Shown: positions 31,122 through 44,880, counted from the stretch's first letter. The stretch is DNA of 64,000 nt from Hypericum androsaemum (GCA_963995505.1 OZ023196.1:10227106-10291105), one strand, 5' to 3'. Made by a program: numbers and translations. Notes: generated by a model from the letters alone, not told the origin.

Positions 31122-34100
31122 CTAGAGCCAATCACCCATATGTCTAACACCCAGATTCTCAAAGTGTCTGGCATACTTTTGAACACTAAGTAGTTTGGTG
31201 AAAGGATCAGTCAGGTTATCCTCTGTGGGAATACGTTCTAATTCTATTTCCTTTCTCACTATGATCTCTCGGATTAAGTGATAGCGCCTTTGTACATGCT
31301 TGTTTCTATTATTGGATCTTGGTTCCTTTGCTTGTGCAACCGCACCAGTGTTATCACAATACATCTTTATTAGAAAACTGGCACTCGGAACTACCTCTAG
31401 TTCTTTCAAGAACTCTAAAATCCAGACATCCTCCTTCGCGGCTTCTGATGTAGCTATGTACTCAGCTTCTATTGTTGAATCCGCAATCGTATCTTGCTTG
31501 GAACTATTCTAGCTTATGGTTCCGCTATTAAGCATGAAGGCATACCCCGATTGTGACTTAAAGTCATCAAGGTCAGTCATAAAACTGGCATCGGTAAACT
31601 CAGTTACGAAAAGTTCTGGCTGTCCACCATAGACTAAAAAACATTCTTTAGTTCGTCTAAGATACTTCAGAATGTTCTTAACAGCAACCCAGTGAGGTTC
31701 CCCTAGGTTCTTCTGGAATCTACCAGTGATGCTGATAGCGTATGCCACATCGGGTCTAGTACAAGTCATGACGTACAAGATTGATCCAATAGCAGATGCG
31801 TATGGGATACCTTCCACGTACTCAATTTCTGCTTCTTCAGAAGGAAAATCCTTCTTTAACAGCTTAATCCTATAATTTGCCGGTAGAAAACCTCTCTTAG
31901 AGTCTTCCATTTTAAAACACTTCAGTACCTTGTCCATGTACGTGGATTGTGATAGCCCCAACATCCTGCTAGATCTATCTCTGTAAATCTTTATGGCAAG
32001 GATGTAGCAAGCTTCACCCAAGTCCTTCATCATGAAGGTCCTGGACAACAATCCTTCACAGATTGCATTAGCGAGATACTCTTTCCCAAAATTAATATGT
32101 CATCAACATATATGATAATAAAAATAATCTTATCCCCGCAGCATTTTTGATAAACGCATGGATCTTCTGCATTTCTGACGAAGTCAAACGATTTGATAGC
32201 TTCGTCAAAATAGATATTCCAACTCCTAGAAGCTTGCTTTAATCCATAAATGGACCTTTGCATCTTGCATACTAATTTTGGATTTGACTTGGATACAAAA
32301 CCTTCTGGCTGTTTCATAAACACTTTCTCCTCGAGATTCCCATTAAGGAAAGCCATTTTGACATCCATTTGCCAAATCTCATAATCACTATTCAGCTATA
32401 GCAGGTAAAATCCGAATGGACTTGATTTTTGTAATTGGTGAAAATATCTCATCATAATCAATGCCCTCGCATTGCTCATAACCCTTTCGCCACCAACCTA
32501 GCCTTGTAGGTTTTCACTTTGCCATCTGCATCAGTCTTCTTCTTGAAAACCCATTTGCAGCCGATGGGACTAATCCCTTCATGCAATTCCACCAAGTCCC
32601 AGACTTGATTTGTATACATCGAGTCTATCTCAGATTTTATGGCTTCTAGCCACTTCCTTGAATTGATGTCTGACATCGCTTCAGTATAAGTCTTAGTTTC
32701 ATCCTTGTCCAGAATTTCCACATCACCGTGTTCCTCCATGAGGAAAGTAAACTTGATAGGTGGATGACGAATCCTAGTAGACTTACAGAGTTACGTTTGT
32801 GCAGGCTGTTCATTCTGATCGTAAAGAGGTTCTTCTGTAATGATCTGATCAATGCCAGGAGAATTCTCAGGAGCGATGCTTTCGCGAGTTTTCTGAGCAA
32901 GAGATTGAACAATGTCCAAATTGTTCTCATTCAGTCTAATTGGAGTATCTTGCGCATGCGAGTTATCCCTAACTACGCTCCCACTGGCTGGAAGACTATC
33001 ACCTAGTGAAAGACTCCCACCATGAGAATCACTGAATGTTCCCACTGATTCCTTTTCGTGGTTATCCGACAAGTCCTCAGCCTCGGCATTACCTTGTGGT
33101 TCTTGAATTTCTTCAAGCTCTATCTTTCTACGACCTTGTTCTTTAAAAACATAGTCATTTTCGAGGAACGTCGCCTGTCTAGAAACAATAACCTTTTGTT
33201 TCTCTGGGAGATAGAAATAATATCATTTTGTTTCCTTAGGATATCCCACAAAGTAACCTTTTTCACCTTTGGATTCCAACTTATCAATGAGCATCTTCTT
33301 CACATACGCAGGGCAACCCCACGTCTTGATATGTAAAAATGATGGCTTCTTTCCACACCATAACCCGTATGGTATATTTTTAACTGATTTAGATGGGATC
33401 CTATTCAGAATGTAGATTGAGATTTGGAGTGCATAACCCCAAAGAAATGTTGGAAGAGATGAGAAACTCATCATAGACCTTACCATGTCTAATAGAGTTC
33501 GGTTCCTCCTTTCGGACACACCATTCATTTGTGGTATTTCCGGTGGTGTCCAATATGATTGGACCCCATGTAACTTTAAATAATCCAAGAATTCATGGCT
33601 AAGGTATTCACCTCCTCGATATGATCAAAGAGTCTTGATACTCTTCCCAAGTTATTTCTCTACTTCTGCTTTATACTCTTTCAACTTCTCAAAGGCCTCG
33701 AATTTGTATTTCATAAGATACACGTATCCATACCTAGAGAGGTCATCAGTAAAAGTGATAAAGTATCCAAAACCACCCCTTGCTAGAGTGGGTAGTGGTC
33801 CACATACGTCACTGTGAACCAGCTGTAGCACTTCTTTGGCTCTTACCCCTTTTCCAGTAAAGGGTTTGTTAGTCATTTTGTCTTTGAGACATGATTCACA
33901 ATTTCCATAAGACTTAAAGTCAAATGGGGTTAAGTAGTCTACCTTTCTTAACCTTGCAATTCTTTTCTCATTGGCATGACCAAGTCTACAATGCCATAAG
34001 AAGGTGAAATTTTTCTAATTACTTAATTTGATCTTCTTGTTCTACACATTAAGAACATCATGTCCACTACTTAACAAGTATAAACCATTCGAAAGAGAGG

Positions 34101-35300
34101 CATTTCCATAAACAATACCATTTTTCAAAAAGTAGCAACTACTATTAGAAAAATGGAAGAAAAAACTTTCAATGTCCAACATTAGAATGGAAATAATGTT
34201 TCTAGTAATAGACGAAACAAAATAACAATTATTAAGTTCTAATCTATACCCACTGGGTAAGTGTATACTATATGTCCCTACGCGCTCAGCAGCAACTCGT
34301 GCTCCATTTCTCATGCATAAGGCAATCTCAATCGGTCTAACCGCCCTGCTGACTTTGAGACCCTGCACATTCGTACAAATGTGTAAGCCACATGCGGTAT
34401 CTAATACCCAGCAGTCAGATCTATTAGTGGACATGTTTATCTCAATTACAAACATACCTGTTCCAGAGCCAGAAACACCTAGTGTCTTGTTCTCAGCAGC
34501 CAAAACCTTGCAGTCTCTCTTCCAGTGCCTCTTTTGCTTACACTGGAGGTACACATCCTTGCCAACATGCTCTTTCTTTTGAATACCACCCTTAGGATTA
34601 AGAAACTTAGACTTAGAACTATTCTTAGCCTTATTCTTCTGTTTCCTTTTGCCTTTAAATATAGAACCAGAAGAGGAGCCCACCATGAGCACGTTCCTTT
34701 CCATCGAAGTAGTACCTTCAAAAGTCTTAAGCATGTTATGCAGCTCAGGCATAGTCGACTCTGCCTTATTCATATTATAGTTCACTATGAAGCTAGCATA
34801 TGAATCAGGAAGCGACTGAAGTATGGCGCACACTGAGACATCATTCTCTAGTTTGATACCCAGAGTACCCAACTTCTCGATGAGCCCAATCATCTTTAGA
34901 ACATGAGGTGAGACCTTCCCTCCTTCAGACATCCTATACCTGAAAAGATCCCTCATGACCTCATATTTCTCAGAACGAGATTCTGAGTCAAATAGATCCT
35001 TCAAGTGCCTCAACATCTCATAGGGATTCATGCACTCTTGCTACCTTTGTAGCTCAGGTGTCATACCAAGCAACATAACACACTACCCCTGCTTCACATC
35101 ATCCTGATGCTTCTTCTGAGCCTCTACGTCAAGCGTGAGAACCAGCCATAGGAGTTACAGGGATGGGCGTGTCCAACACGTACTCAATCCTTTCTCTCCT
35201 TAGCACCAAATGCATGTTTCAGTGCTAATCCAGAAAATTTGGCCCATCCAACTTATTCGATTCCAGTATAAATCTCAACGACATGTTAGCCATTTCAACA
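31122..35300 (-). pseudogene. Copia gag-pol polyprotein gene, multiply frameshifted
   Basis: Gag and protease lie at 35031-34042: the gag core (MRDLFRYRMSEGGKVSPHVL), a damaged zinc knuckle (the first Cys of CX2C is Tyr, then CKQKRHWKRDC) and the protease WVLDTACGLHICT, with DTAC where D-S/T-G is usual. Integrase follows at about 33970-33223 (HSDVCGPLPTL, FTDDLSRYGYVYLMK, NGVSERRNRTLLDMVRSMM). Reverse transcriptase spans 32739-31509 with WVFKKKTDADGKVKTYKARL and YVDDILI. RNase H at 31409-31122 holds YCDNTGAVAQAKEP and ends with GVRHMGDWL. Several stops and frame changes separate these pieces. The start of gag before 35031 is damaged. The polyprotein cannot be made. Confidence 0.85.
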
Positions 35301-36450
35301 CACCTAAGGAAATAAATTAAAACGGGAATTAAAATACATAATTTCTATGATCAACATTCAGCAATCAAAATAAACACGGCCTTTAGCTTTATTTTATTTC
35401 TATTATTTTCACATACCCAACGACCTCATCGGAAGAGTACAAATTTATATCTAATATAAATTATAATGGACTAGGATCCACATTCCTACTATCACAATCA
35501 TCTGCTTTGGCTGGTGACTGTAACATCAGAATTGGTAGGTCTCCAAACCAATTACAATTTCTACAATTCCTAGTTATCAGACCAAGTCCAATCGATGTCC
35601 CCTCATTGTTTCCTTGCTTTGGCTAGTGAAAGAACTCAGGTGGTTTTCAACCATCACACGGCGACATTTTACATGTCCCTATAAGAGTTTCGTAAGACGT
35701 AGTTCCAAGCAAAAGACTTTGGTCTTAAATACTATAGAGCAAAATCTCAGTTTCTCTTAATTATGACGAAAGACATCATTCATTCTAAATGAAAACCATA
35801 TTTAACTTGCTCAAACAAGATCCATAAATAGTTCGTATAACATATACTGAGATCTAATCCAGACAATGGAATATAAATATTTAACGGAATCCAATCCAGA
35901 TTTTTAAGATTAGCCCAGGGACCAAACTGTAATTTTTTTAGCAAATCCAGAAATTTCAGAAACACCCAAGGATCAAACTGTAATTTTCTAAATTCGCAAA
36001 TTTACAGAGAATCTCTTGCAAAATCATAAAATCACAAAGAGTGCCCCTAGGGCAAATATCAACAAGCGTTCCATCTAATTGCATATACATATCACAGTTG
36101 ATGAACATCTAATTCCATCTAATCGCAAATCAACAAACGTTCGCAGGTTACGGAATTAAAAAAAAGAGTATATGTACAAAGACAAGTTACGTCAAACACG
36201 ATCGGAAATATGAGCAGTACATGTCGCAAGGAACCAAGACCAACGCAAGGAAATATGTCAAACATATTGGGTATATTGAGATTAAAATCCTAGACCATTA
36301 TCTCAATCCCCTCATTATTTTAATCTATCAAACATATCGCCGAACTAACGCAGGTTACTAAGATTAAAACATGAGCATAAAACCGATCTTTCACATAATT
36401 CATCCACGAGGAAACATAAAATTATGTATACTACCATAAAATTAGCATGA

Positions 36451-36462
36451 AGCTCTGATACT
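36451..36462 (-). other. Copia primer-binding site
   Basis: The minus strand reads AGTATCAGAGCT a few bases after the LTR, close to the usual initiator tRNA-Met site TGGTATCAGAGC. Confidence 0.8.
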
Positions 36463-36464
36463 AT

Positions 36465-38046
36465 TGTTGAAATTTATAAACACAAACTCTAGGTTCGCAG
36501 TAGCGGAAGATAAAATTTTTACCAACACGAATCCTAATCATGGCGGTATAACATAAAATATAACAATATCATTAGAGGATGCTTACAGTACGTTGTAGAT
36601 CGATCCTCAACTACGGTATCCACATAGTTCTCGTCTACGAACTCTTAACAGTTGATATCTTCGAGAATTTGCTAGGAATATTCTTTATCGAAAATAGCTA
36701 GAGAAAATATGTGTGTCTATGTTGGTTAAGTCGTACTCTTAACCCTAGATACTTAGGTATATATATAGTAAAATTAACTTGACAACTCCTAACCTAATAG
36801 GAGTGCAAAACGTGGTCATCAAGGTTGGAAGCCAAGCTTCCACGTTAATTTTCTTTGGCCCTTACGTGGGCAATAAGGCAATAAACCTTTATTAGATCCA
36901 CGATCATTTGGGCCTTAAAGCCCATTTTGACAATCTCTTTGATCCAATCAATTTGGCCAATATTTTATTATACATATATTTTTATTAAACAATTATAATA
37001 ATATCTAATAGAATTATAATATTTTTCTATAGATTAAATATTCTTGATCAAATTAATAATTAATCTAACCAAGTTTAATTCGTAAACTAAGACTACTTGT
37101 TGTGTGACCCATAGGCCCTCACATGTCAAGCGATTAGTCAAACTAATGGTCTTAGTCGAACCCTATACAATAGGCCAGACAATCTCAACATATGAGGTAC
37201 GTTGCGAGGATACTGCAACTACCTGTAATGTGAAGCTCATAGTGATACTATCCTTTCATTCGCGAATACTCGATTAAGTCTTGAACATGATTAAGTGTCT
37301 ATTCAAATAACTTATTCATATTATCTCATTCTACTAATTGATCATATTGTCACTTTTAGACACCATTCCAAAAGTGACGTGCATTGGCCAATGACTAACG
37401 ATCCAAATAGTTATGAGAAGACAAGTATTCTCTCCAAGTCTATTTGAGGAATGAATCATATTCTTGGCTCAACTACCACACACATGCACTTCGTGATGTA
37501 CCTAATACATGTCGTATCTACCCCGTCAGGAGTGCAAGCGTTGGTCATGGTCAAATTCCATCATTCCGTACATGTTATGCGTATTGACCTCAAGTCGGAG
37601 GACTATTACACTACTCCACAAACCGATACTTCCGTAGACACGTAAATAGAATACACCAAAAGGTTTCTCAGTCGGGCATGCCAATACTCTCCAAAGTATC
37701 TGTGCATCCATCATGAAATACCTAGTATCTCGTAGTTGTGAGAACTACTACATCCTCTAAGGATATAATACAGATCGCACACCAATCTCAATCGCATCAT
37801 CGATATCCCATTCTCGATGATCATTGATTGTGGCTGTTTAAGAACCATGCTTATAGTCATCTGAGATCTCACACTCTTCATTACAACATTAGTTCATGGG
37901 AACACTAACATGAATATATGCAAATAATCAAACAATATATTCAATGAGTGTAATGCCGAGCATTATAAATCAATAATACGAAATAACTGAATGTGATCAA
38001 GTACAATGCCCTTACTAGGATTGTCTTCAGGACATATATACTAACA
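36465..38046 (-). repeat. Copia 5' LTR
   Basis: It begins TGTTGAAATTTATAAAC and ends ATATATACTAACA on the plus strand. It is 1582 bp and lies beside the primer-binding site, so it is the upstream LTR of the minus-strand element. Confidence 0.9.
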
Positions 38047-39423
38047 AGGGATTGGTACGAGAATCGATGCAAAATAGGGTCACAAAAAGCACAAAACAGA
38101 GTAGTAGAAGCTAGTGGATGAAACAGAAATTGAAGAATAGAACATACGCAAATAATAAATTGAGGTGAATGCAATAAAGTAGAGCACGTTACCCTAACAC
38201 ATCGCTAGGTTTGATTATAGACTTTTCATGGATTAGTATTCCGAGTTTTCTAAAATACTAATAGTAATGAAAAGGGTGCAAATGCATCTACCAAAATCAT
38301 TATTAGAATATGGATAAACCTAAAGTGCGAGACATCAATTCAAGTTCACCATTCATTAAGTTCCCTCCAACAAATCACTTATAGAGAGTTTCATGTACCT
38401 AACTACTAGGTGTATTATTCGGTCTTTTCGGCTTCTCTACATCCATAAATCAGCTAGATATCATACCACATTTCACATTATTAATCTTGTACCAATAGCC
38501 TATCTCTAGTTTTCACAAGGGTGTGATGCATCAACCTAAGAGAAAGCCTAGAATAAGCCTACTTCAATTTCAACAATAATGAAAGTACAGGTAAGCATTA
38601 AGTATTTCGAATAATAATCATTTCCATGATCAAACTATAATCTCACCCATCAACGAGCCGTACATGCAGTGTACTCAAAGAAAACTACTCCCTACTCATA
38701 GCAATCATGCTCAATATAATCATGATAAGGAATATGAAAAGTATAAAAGGAGGGAGTAGGAAAGAAGTCACCAATGACAGAAGTCTCACAAATACTGAAT
38801 AAAGATCAATCCCGAACAATATAGCAAATAGAAAAGTGTAAAGAAATGTATCTAGAAAAATCCCTTTGAAACCTAGAATTTATTAGGTATATATAGAGAC
38901 CCAAAAATGTCAAAAACCTTTGTTCTAGATCCTTCAGATTTTCTTCGACAGAAATGAGGCAGGTGACGACTTTCCTAACGTGGGTGCAATGCTGCGTACG
39001 CATAGATGAGTTAGCATATGCGTCCTTTGGAAAAGCTAGAAGATCAGCGTACGTCTAGTGGTATCAGCGTATGCGTCCTTTGATAATTTGGCTCTTCAGC
39101 GTACGCATAAGCTGGTGAGCGCACGTGGCAAAACCAAAATCGGGAATGTTGGCATATGCTAGGGCCTGTGGGCGTGTGCTGCAAAATCGTAGCAAAAAAT
39201 TGGGCGCACACTACCCCAATTGCGCGTACACCAACTGTGCTCTATCTCCGGCCTTTGACTTCTTACCGTAACCCCTTTTGCTTTAACTCGAACATGATCT
39301 CAAACTTTGATAACCTATAAGATAAAACAACGTGTAAACATCCACTCTCACGACCCAACTGGAATCAAATCCAAAAAATAAATAAATAATACATCAAATA
39401 ACAATGTGAATTGACACATATCA
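38047..39423 (-). repeat. Athila-like 3' LTR, main part
   Basis: The part from about 38747 matches 44169-44880 closely. It ends GACACATATCA on the plus strand, just before the purine tract GTGTGGGGGTGTGA of the minus strand. It contains several GCGTACGC-type palindromes (near 38990, 39045, 39105) that recur in the other LTR. Confidence 0.8.
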
Positions 39424-41786
39424 CACCCCCACACTTGAACTCTTGCTTGTCCTCAAGGAAGCAAAACAATCATACGGAACGAATAAATTATCTAGAAGAA
39501 ACTATCTTAAGGAATTCCTTGTTAACTACATTTCACAATTCAAGATCAGCCCACAAATCCTCGAAGTCCGCCATAATTTTTTATTCTAAAAGTGTTGACT
39601 AGTAGGTGTAGTACTGCACTAACACACGACCTAAAGAGCTAATTAAGGATAACTTGCTCCATCATTTCACCTCACCCCAAAACATTTTTAAGTTAACAAA
39701 ATTAGCACACAACTCTCTTGGCCCCTGGGACTTCACTTCGCAGATGTTGCCCCGCACTATGGCTTTACAACTGTCCTCAAGCTATATCCTAGTCAAGCAA
39801 AAGATATCACTCCAGTTACATGACAACTTCCCTTCCGCCAAATTTTAATTTTTTTTACGTTCGTAATATATAGGCATTTTATTGATCTTCGTAATATACA
39901 TGTATTTATTTTTTTATAAAATTAAATAAGGGCAGCAAGGTTTTTATTTGTTAGTCCTCACGCTAGTTAGTAAAAATCTTTTTAATATACAGGGTGGGAT
40001 TTTTGACTACTAGGAATGTGTCCCGTCAACTACTCATGTGCTATTACAGGGTGGGATTTATAAGTTCAAGGTTGCAAGTTCAAGTGGGTGACTTGAAGAG
40101 TGGATTTTGGGTCCACCTTTCAATAAAGGGAGTATGAGTATAATGTTGAACCAAAGAGAACGGGTTCAAGACATCCTGAGCAAAATGCAATTAAAATTAG
40201 GTTGAAAGTGTTTTATGAATTAAGTTGGGTGAAGCAAGCAAAGACAAGATGAAGTTGAAAAGGGTGGTAAGTCAAATTAAAAGGAAATTGGGCTAGGTGC
40301 CCTTCACACGTCCCTACGTGCTTAGTTTCTCTTGGGCTTTTGTGTCCGTGGTGGGCCTAGGTGTACTATGGAATGGCACTTCATGGCTAAGTACTTCACG
40401 CCATAAAAAAGGTACTAGGAGGCCTTGGCGAGAATGTCACTCACACCTAATGTTGGTAAGTTGTCAACCTTACCTACGTGATGAGACTACCGCAACTATC
40501 CACCCTGAACCTCACTCTTGAGTGCACCACCCTAAGGCAAACTACACATCACCCTCATAGGTAAAGTCCATTTAAAACTAAGTCCATCAGGTAAATGCCT
40601 AGTCTAGTGGTTAGGTTTATCCACGCTCTCCTTCATGGCTAAGTACTTTAGGTCACGCTAAAATCAATTAGGAAGGACTCTGGGTCATAACTAATGCTCT
40701 TGCCATTAGGTTCCAACGAAGGTCACTTTACCCAAAGCATTGCGCTCCCTAACCACGACATGCCCTCAATATTTAGCCCATTCAAAACCAAGCATTTTGG
40801 GGGTGCTAAGGCACCCGACCCAAGGAGAACTACTCACACATAGTCATTTTCATAAAACAACTATGCATTTAAAAGGAACAATGTCACAAAAGCGATAAAG
40901 AGAAAGGAAAGAGAGTGCTCAATCGTAGTGGAGAGCCACTCGATCCAAACCCATCATCCGCCTCTTGCTCATCGAGCTCCTCCTTCAACAACTAAAAACC
41001 CTAATTATAAGTTCTCAATGTCAAAGCTTACAACTTAATGGTTGAGGGGGGTATTTGTAGAGGAGTCTCCCCCTCAACCCTAAAATAAGGTAAAAAGTCT
41101 GAAGTGCCCGTAAAATAACTAATTTCCCAGACAAAATTTGGCAAAAACGTCATTCAGTACTACTAGGGCCGTCTGGCGGACTGAGCTGGTGGGCAATTTT
41201 GGGTTTTGGGGACTAACTGGCGGGTGCGGAGTTCAGGCAGCGTCAAGGACGCCGATCGGCGGGCCATTCCACCATTCGGGGAGTTCTTTGTGAAACACTA
41301 GTCCCCATCTTCTTGAACACTGCTCAGTAGGATTATGCACCACCCGGTGGGAACAAGGTGTTAGGGGAAATTCTAATGAAGCCCTCCCGCCGTCAGTTAG
41401 AAGGGGCATCGATCGGTGTGTTCTTGCAGGAAAGGCGTCAGACTATACGGATTTTACCATTCAGCAGTTGTAGTTTGGTTCTGGCTGGCTGGCTGTCTCT
41501 CGGCCCGACTCATCCCATGCTTGCCTTATCTCTCTTGATCCTTGCGTCCCTACAAAACCCTCCTCCAAAAGACACGAAAATATAAACGTGAAACTATTCG
41601 AGGCAACGGACCTAAAAATGGTATAAAATGACTCAAACATACTCAAAACTGGGTCTAAATGACCCTAAAATGAGGGCATAATGTGTGCATTTCTTGTGTT
41701 CATCATGACTCGATCACATAATGCAAATACATATCCTAGATATGTAACTAGATTCAATCACATACAAAAATAACATGAATATGTAG
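39424..41786 (-). other. 3' region of the Athila-like element, including a probable second LTR
   Basis: Two purine-tract motifs exist on the minus strand: one beside the LTR at 39424-39440 and another at about 41790-41805 (AAGTGTGGGGGATGTC). Each is preceded by a similar TTG...CA-rich stretch. The second would begin an LTR at about 41786 running towards 39900. The stretch 40900-41786 has LTR-like composition but I find no second copy. A nested or fused second Athila-type element is the likely explanation. No gene is visible. Confidence 0.4.
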
Positions 41787-42009
41787 ACATCCCCCACACT
41801 TATTGAACACATTGTCATCAATGTGAAAGGAACTGACTCATAAAACATCACGTAATAGACAGAATTGAAACTTATATATTGAAAAGAAAAGACGGTGAGA
41901 GTGAATAATACTGGCTTGATCAGTGGTTGCATAGAGGTGAAGGAGGTATGTGTTGTGCCACCTTCTCTAGTAGGGTTTTCACACTCTTATTTGGCTTGAG
42001 TTGGGCATC

Positions 42010-43080
42010 CTAAAACTCCCTATGCTCGTGAAACACTGAGTGCAGCTTTTTGTCCTGGTGGAACATGTAAGTACGAAGTTTCTCTCGTATGTCCTCTAAG
42101 CATTTAGTGAGGTCTCGAATAGGAGCATTGAGAGTGATAAGATACGTGTCAATCTTATGATCGGCTAGCTTGAGGTGCTCGATCTCTGTCCTGCTTTCTT
42201 TCTCACAGGCATCTCGTGCTTGCTGGGTTCCCTTATGGGCTGGTCTTTTCGCCACAGGCAGTAGACAGACATTTCTAGTGTTTGGCTCCTGTGCTGCTAG
42301 TTCAGCTTCAATAAGATGCAGCCCATCCAAAGTCCTTGATTCGATTCGGCATCTTCTCCTTGTGTGTTCCTATGTTTTCCTAGAAGAAACACGTAGACAG
42401 ATTTCAGTGAAAATATGTCTGTAGCACATGATCTCTTTTCGCTGAGTAACATATTTCTGTAAGTTGCGCATAATTGCACCAACAGTATTAAAATAGTATC
42501 CATTACGTGCATAGAAAAGAGTATACAACTCACTCCTAGTAACACGATCCAAATCAGAGCTAGCAAGGTTATAAACAATAAAATGATGCAGGCAAAGCAT
42601 GTTATTATCCTTGATTAAATGAGCATATGCTTGATGCTCTTCAAATTTAGGCACTCTAGTTAGTATAGCCCATTCCATATGCATATTAGCAGGATTATCA
42701 AAATCAGTTGTGCCTCCATATCGCAAGCCTAGCATCTCAACAAGTTCAAAATCAGTCACATCATATTTTCTTCCAAAGCAACAAAAATTAATGCTCATAT
42801 TATCAACATTAAACTGCAAAGTAGCAAAGAATTCAGCAATTAGGCCTATGCCAGCATGCACATGTTCAGAGGTAAAATATCTCCAACTCATACGTCTAAG
42901 ATATTCATGGAGCTCAAAATAAACTCCTAATTTTTCAAGATCAGCTTGATCACAGTGTAAATAGTATGAGTAAGAGCAGTTAAGAAAGTGTTTGTAGAAT
43001 TCTCCCTCTTTGATGTTATAAATTAGCACTGGTATGTTGAAAGGATGTGTGAGATCTCCTTCCTCGTGTGTGCTCGAATC
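42010..43080 (-). pseudogene. ATHILA ORF-1-like frame of the Athila-like element
   Basis: The main piece (43029-42370, 219 codons) contains LEKLGVYFELHEYLRRMSWR, FFATLQFNVDNMSINFCCFG and DFELVEMLGLRYGG. This resembles the plant retroelement family ATHILA ORF-1 (Pfam PF03078), recognised from the general pattern and not by a search. After a TAG the same frame continues at 42330-42010 with a Lys/Glu-rich, coiled-coil-like tail. It lies between pol and the 3' LTR side, where Athila elements carry an extra ORF of unclear role. No membrane segment is obvious here. Confidence 0.5.
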
Positions 43081-43479
43081 TCAGCTCTCAGATGGTATGA
43101 TATCAGTAGTTCAAGGGTGGAATCCCCGTATTTGTTGGTGAGGTAGTAGGTGCATGTTGGTGGTACCCTTGGTAGTCTTTTCATTGGCCATCTTGTTGCC
43201 CTTGGTGCGTCTCTTTTCTGTCTGTCACATTTCTTTTACAGAAGTTGCTAGGTTAGCGTACGCTAAGGAGGGGGACGTACGCTAATGAGGAGGAGCGTGC
43301 GCTTCTCTCCCGGGTCATAATTTTTTGGCGTACACCCATGTAAGTCAGTGTATGTTAAGAGTTACATTTTAGCGCAAGCCAGAGCCTATCCACAATTAAC
43401 TTGTCAGATTTTTATTAAACAGTAGTAGAAATTACAACGAAATTAAAATATTAAAACACAAAAATAATAAATATGTTAA

Positions 43480-44165
43480 TTTAAAGTCGTTAGCTTGACT
43501 TTACTCCCTAAGGCATTTTAATTCGGTATGTGAGGTGGAGACTGGTTTCTCCCTTAACCTATTTGTTGAAATCCTCTTCTTCAGTGTGAATTGCATGGAT
43601 CATTTGATATTCCACGACTTCATTTCTAACATGCATTTTGAGCTTTCTATTTTGCACATCTATTATTGCTCGGCTTGTGTTTAGGAGCTACCTTTCCAGG
43701 AGTAGTGGATAATTTTTGGTTGCCTCATAATCAAGCACTACAAAGTCTACAGGAATAACAAACTTGTCAATTTTAACCATCACAACCTCTATGATTTTGT
43801 GTGGTTCCTTTATCGATTGATCAGCCTAATGTAAGATCAGGTTTGACTGCTTAAGTTCTCCAAAATTTAGTTCCCTGAAAATAGATAATGGTATTCAGTT
43901 AATGCTAGCCCCTAGATCAAAAAGGCAGTGTTCAAAAATATAATCTTTAATAGCACACGAGATAGAAAAACTCCCTGCATCTTTAAGTTTTTGCTAGAAC
44001 GTCTTTTGAAATCAGTGAGCTACATTTGGAGGTTAGTGGCACTGCCTCCCCTTGCTTCTAATTGCGCTTTTTGTTGATGATCTCCTTGAACAACTTAGCA
44101 TACTAGAGATTTGGTCCAACATCTCTAAGAAGGGTATAGTAATTTGGATGTCTTTGACCTTCTCC
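43480..44165 (-). pseudogene. Athila-like gag end and protease fragment
   Basis: On the minus strand, PFEEKVKDIQITIPFLEMLDQ resembles the conserved gag end of Athila/Tat elements. It is followed, after stops and shifts, by a retropepsin-like stretch (CLFDLGASINLIPLSIF, then IDKFVIPVDFVVLDYEATKN and IIDVQNRKLKMHV). The usual Asp-Leu-Gly-Ala protease site is present. Reverse transcriptase and integrase are missing, and the next recognisable block is the ATHILA ORF-1-like frame. Confidence 0.6.
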
Positions 44166-44168
44166 TCG

Positions 44169-44880
44169 AAGGGTATAGTAAAAGGAGGGAGTAGGAAAGA
44201 AGTCACCGATGACAAAAGTCTGACGAATACTAAAGAAAGATCAATCTCGAACAATGTAGCAATCAGAAAAGTGTAGAGAAATATATCTGGAAAAGTTCCC
44301 CTGAAACTTAAAACTGATCGGGTATACATAGAGAATGTGAAAAACCCTTGTTCTATATCTTTTTTATTTTCTTTGGTAGAAGTGAGGCAGGCAACAACTT
44401 TGCTGGCGTGGCTCCAATGCTGCACGTACGCGTAGATGAGTCAGCGTACGTGCCCTTTGGAAAAGCTCAAAGTGATGCGCACGTGTATTGGTATCAGCGT
44501 ACGCGTCCTTTGATAATTTGGCTCTTCAGCATATGCGTAAGCTGGTGAGCGTCCGTGGCAAAACCAAAATTGGGAATGTTGGCATATGCAAGGGCATGTG
44601 GGCATGCCCAGCAAAACCGTAGCAGAAAATTAGGCGTACGCGGCCCCAATTGCCTTTTACGCCAACTGTGCTCTATCTCCGACCTTTAACTCTTCTGACC
44701 GCAACTCCTTTTGCTTTAACTTGAACATGATGTGGGATTTTGACAACCTAAAAGACAAAATGACATGTAAACTTCCACTCTCACAACTTAACCGGAATCA
44801 AATACGATAATATAAGGACAAAACAAACATAAAATAACATAAATAATATATCAAATAACAATGTGAATTGACACACATCA
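44169..44880 (-). repeat. Athila-like 5' LTR, truncated
   Basis: It matches 38747-39423 base by base over most of its length (AAAGGAGGGAGTAGGAAAGA, then AGCGTACGCGTCCTTTG) and ends GACACACATCA. The inner half of the LTR and the leader with the primer-binding site have been deleted; gag sequence begins directly at 44165. Confidence 0.8.

Larger units (their letters stand above)
29516..38046 (-). mobile_element. Ty1/copia LTR retrotransposon, complete but decayed
   Basis: Two long LTRs (29516-31107 and 36465-38046) flank a 5.4-kb interior with copia-order gag, protease, integrase, reverse transcriptase and RNase H on the minus strand. The primer-binding site lies beside the right LTR and the polypurine tract beside the left one, which sets the orientation. 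The element is 8.5 kb. Both LTRs are well preserved relative to each other, so insertion was more recent than the decay of the coding region might suggest, or the element was already defective when copied. Confidence 0.9.
29439..44880 (-). mobile_element. Athila-like Ty3 element, rearranged, carrying a nested copia element
   Basis: On the minus strand the LTRs begin TGATATG. The far end of the 3' LTR reads CATATTA, so the short inverted repeat at the LTR ends is kept except for one change. GTATG lies on both outer sides (29434-29438 and 44881-44885), an exact 5-bp duplication. Inside are a gag-protease fragment, an ATHILA ORF-1-like frame and a polypurine-type motif, but no reverse transcriptase or integrase. 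The 5' LTR is truncated. A copia element sits within the 3' LTR. Confidence 0.75.
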
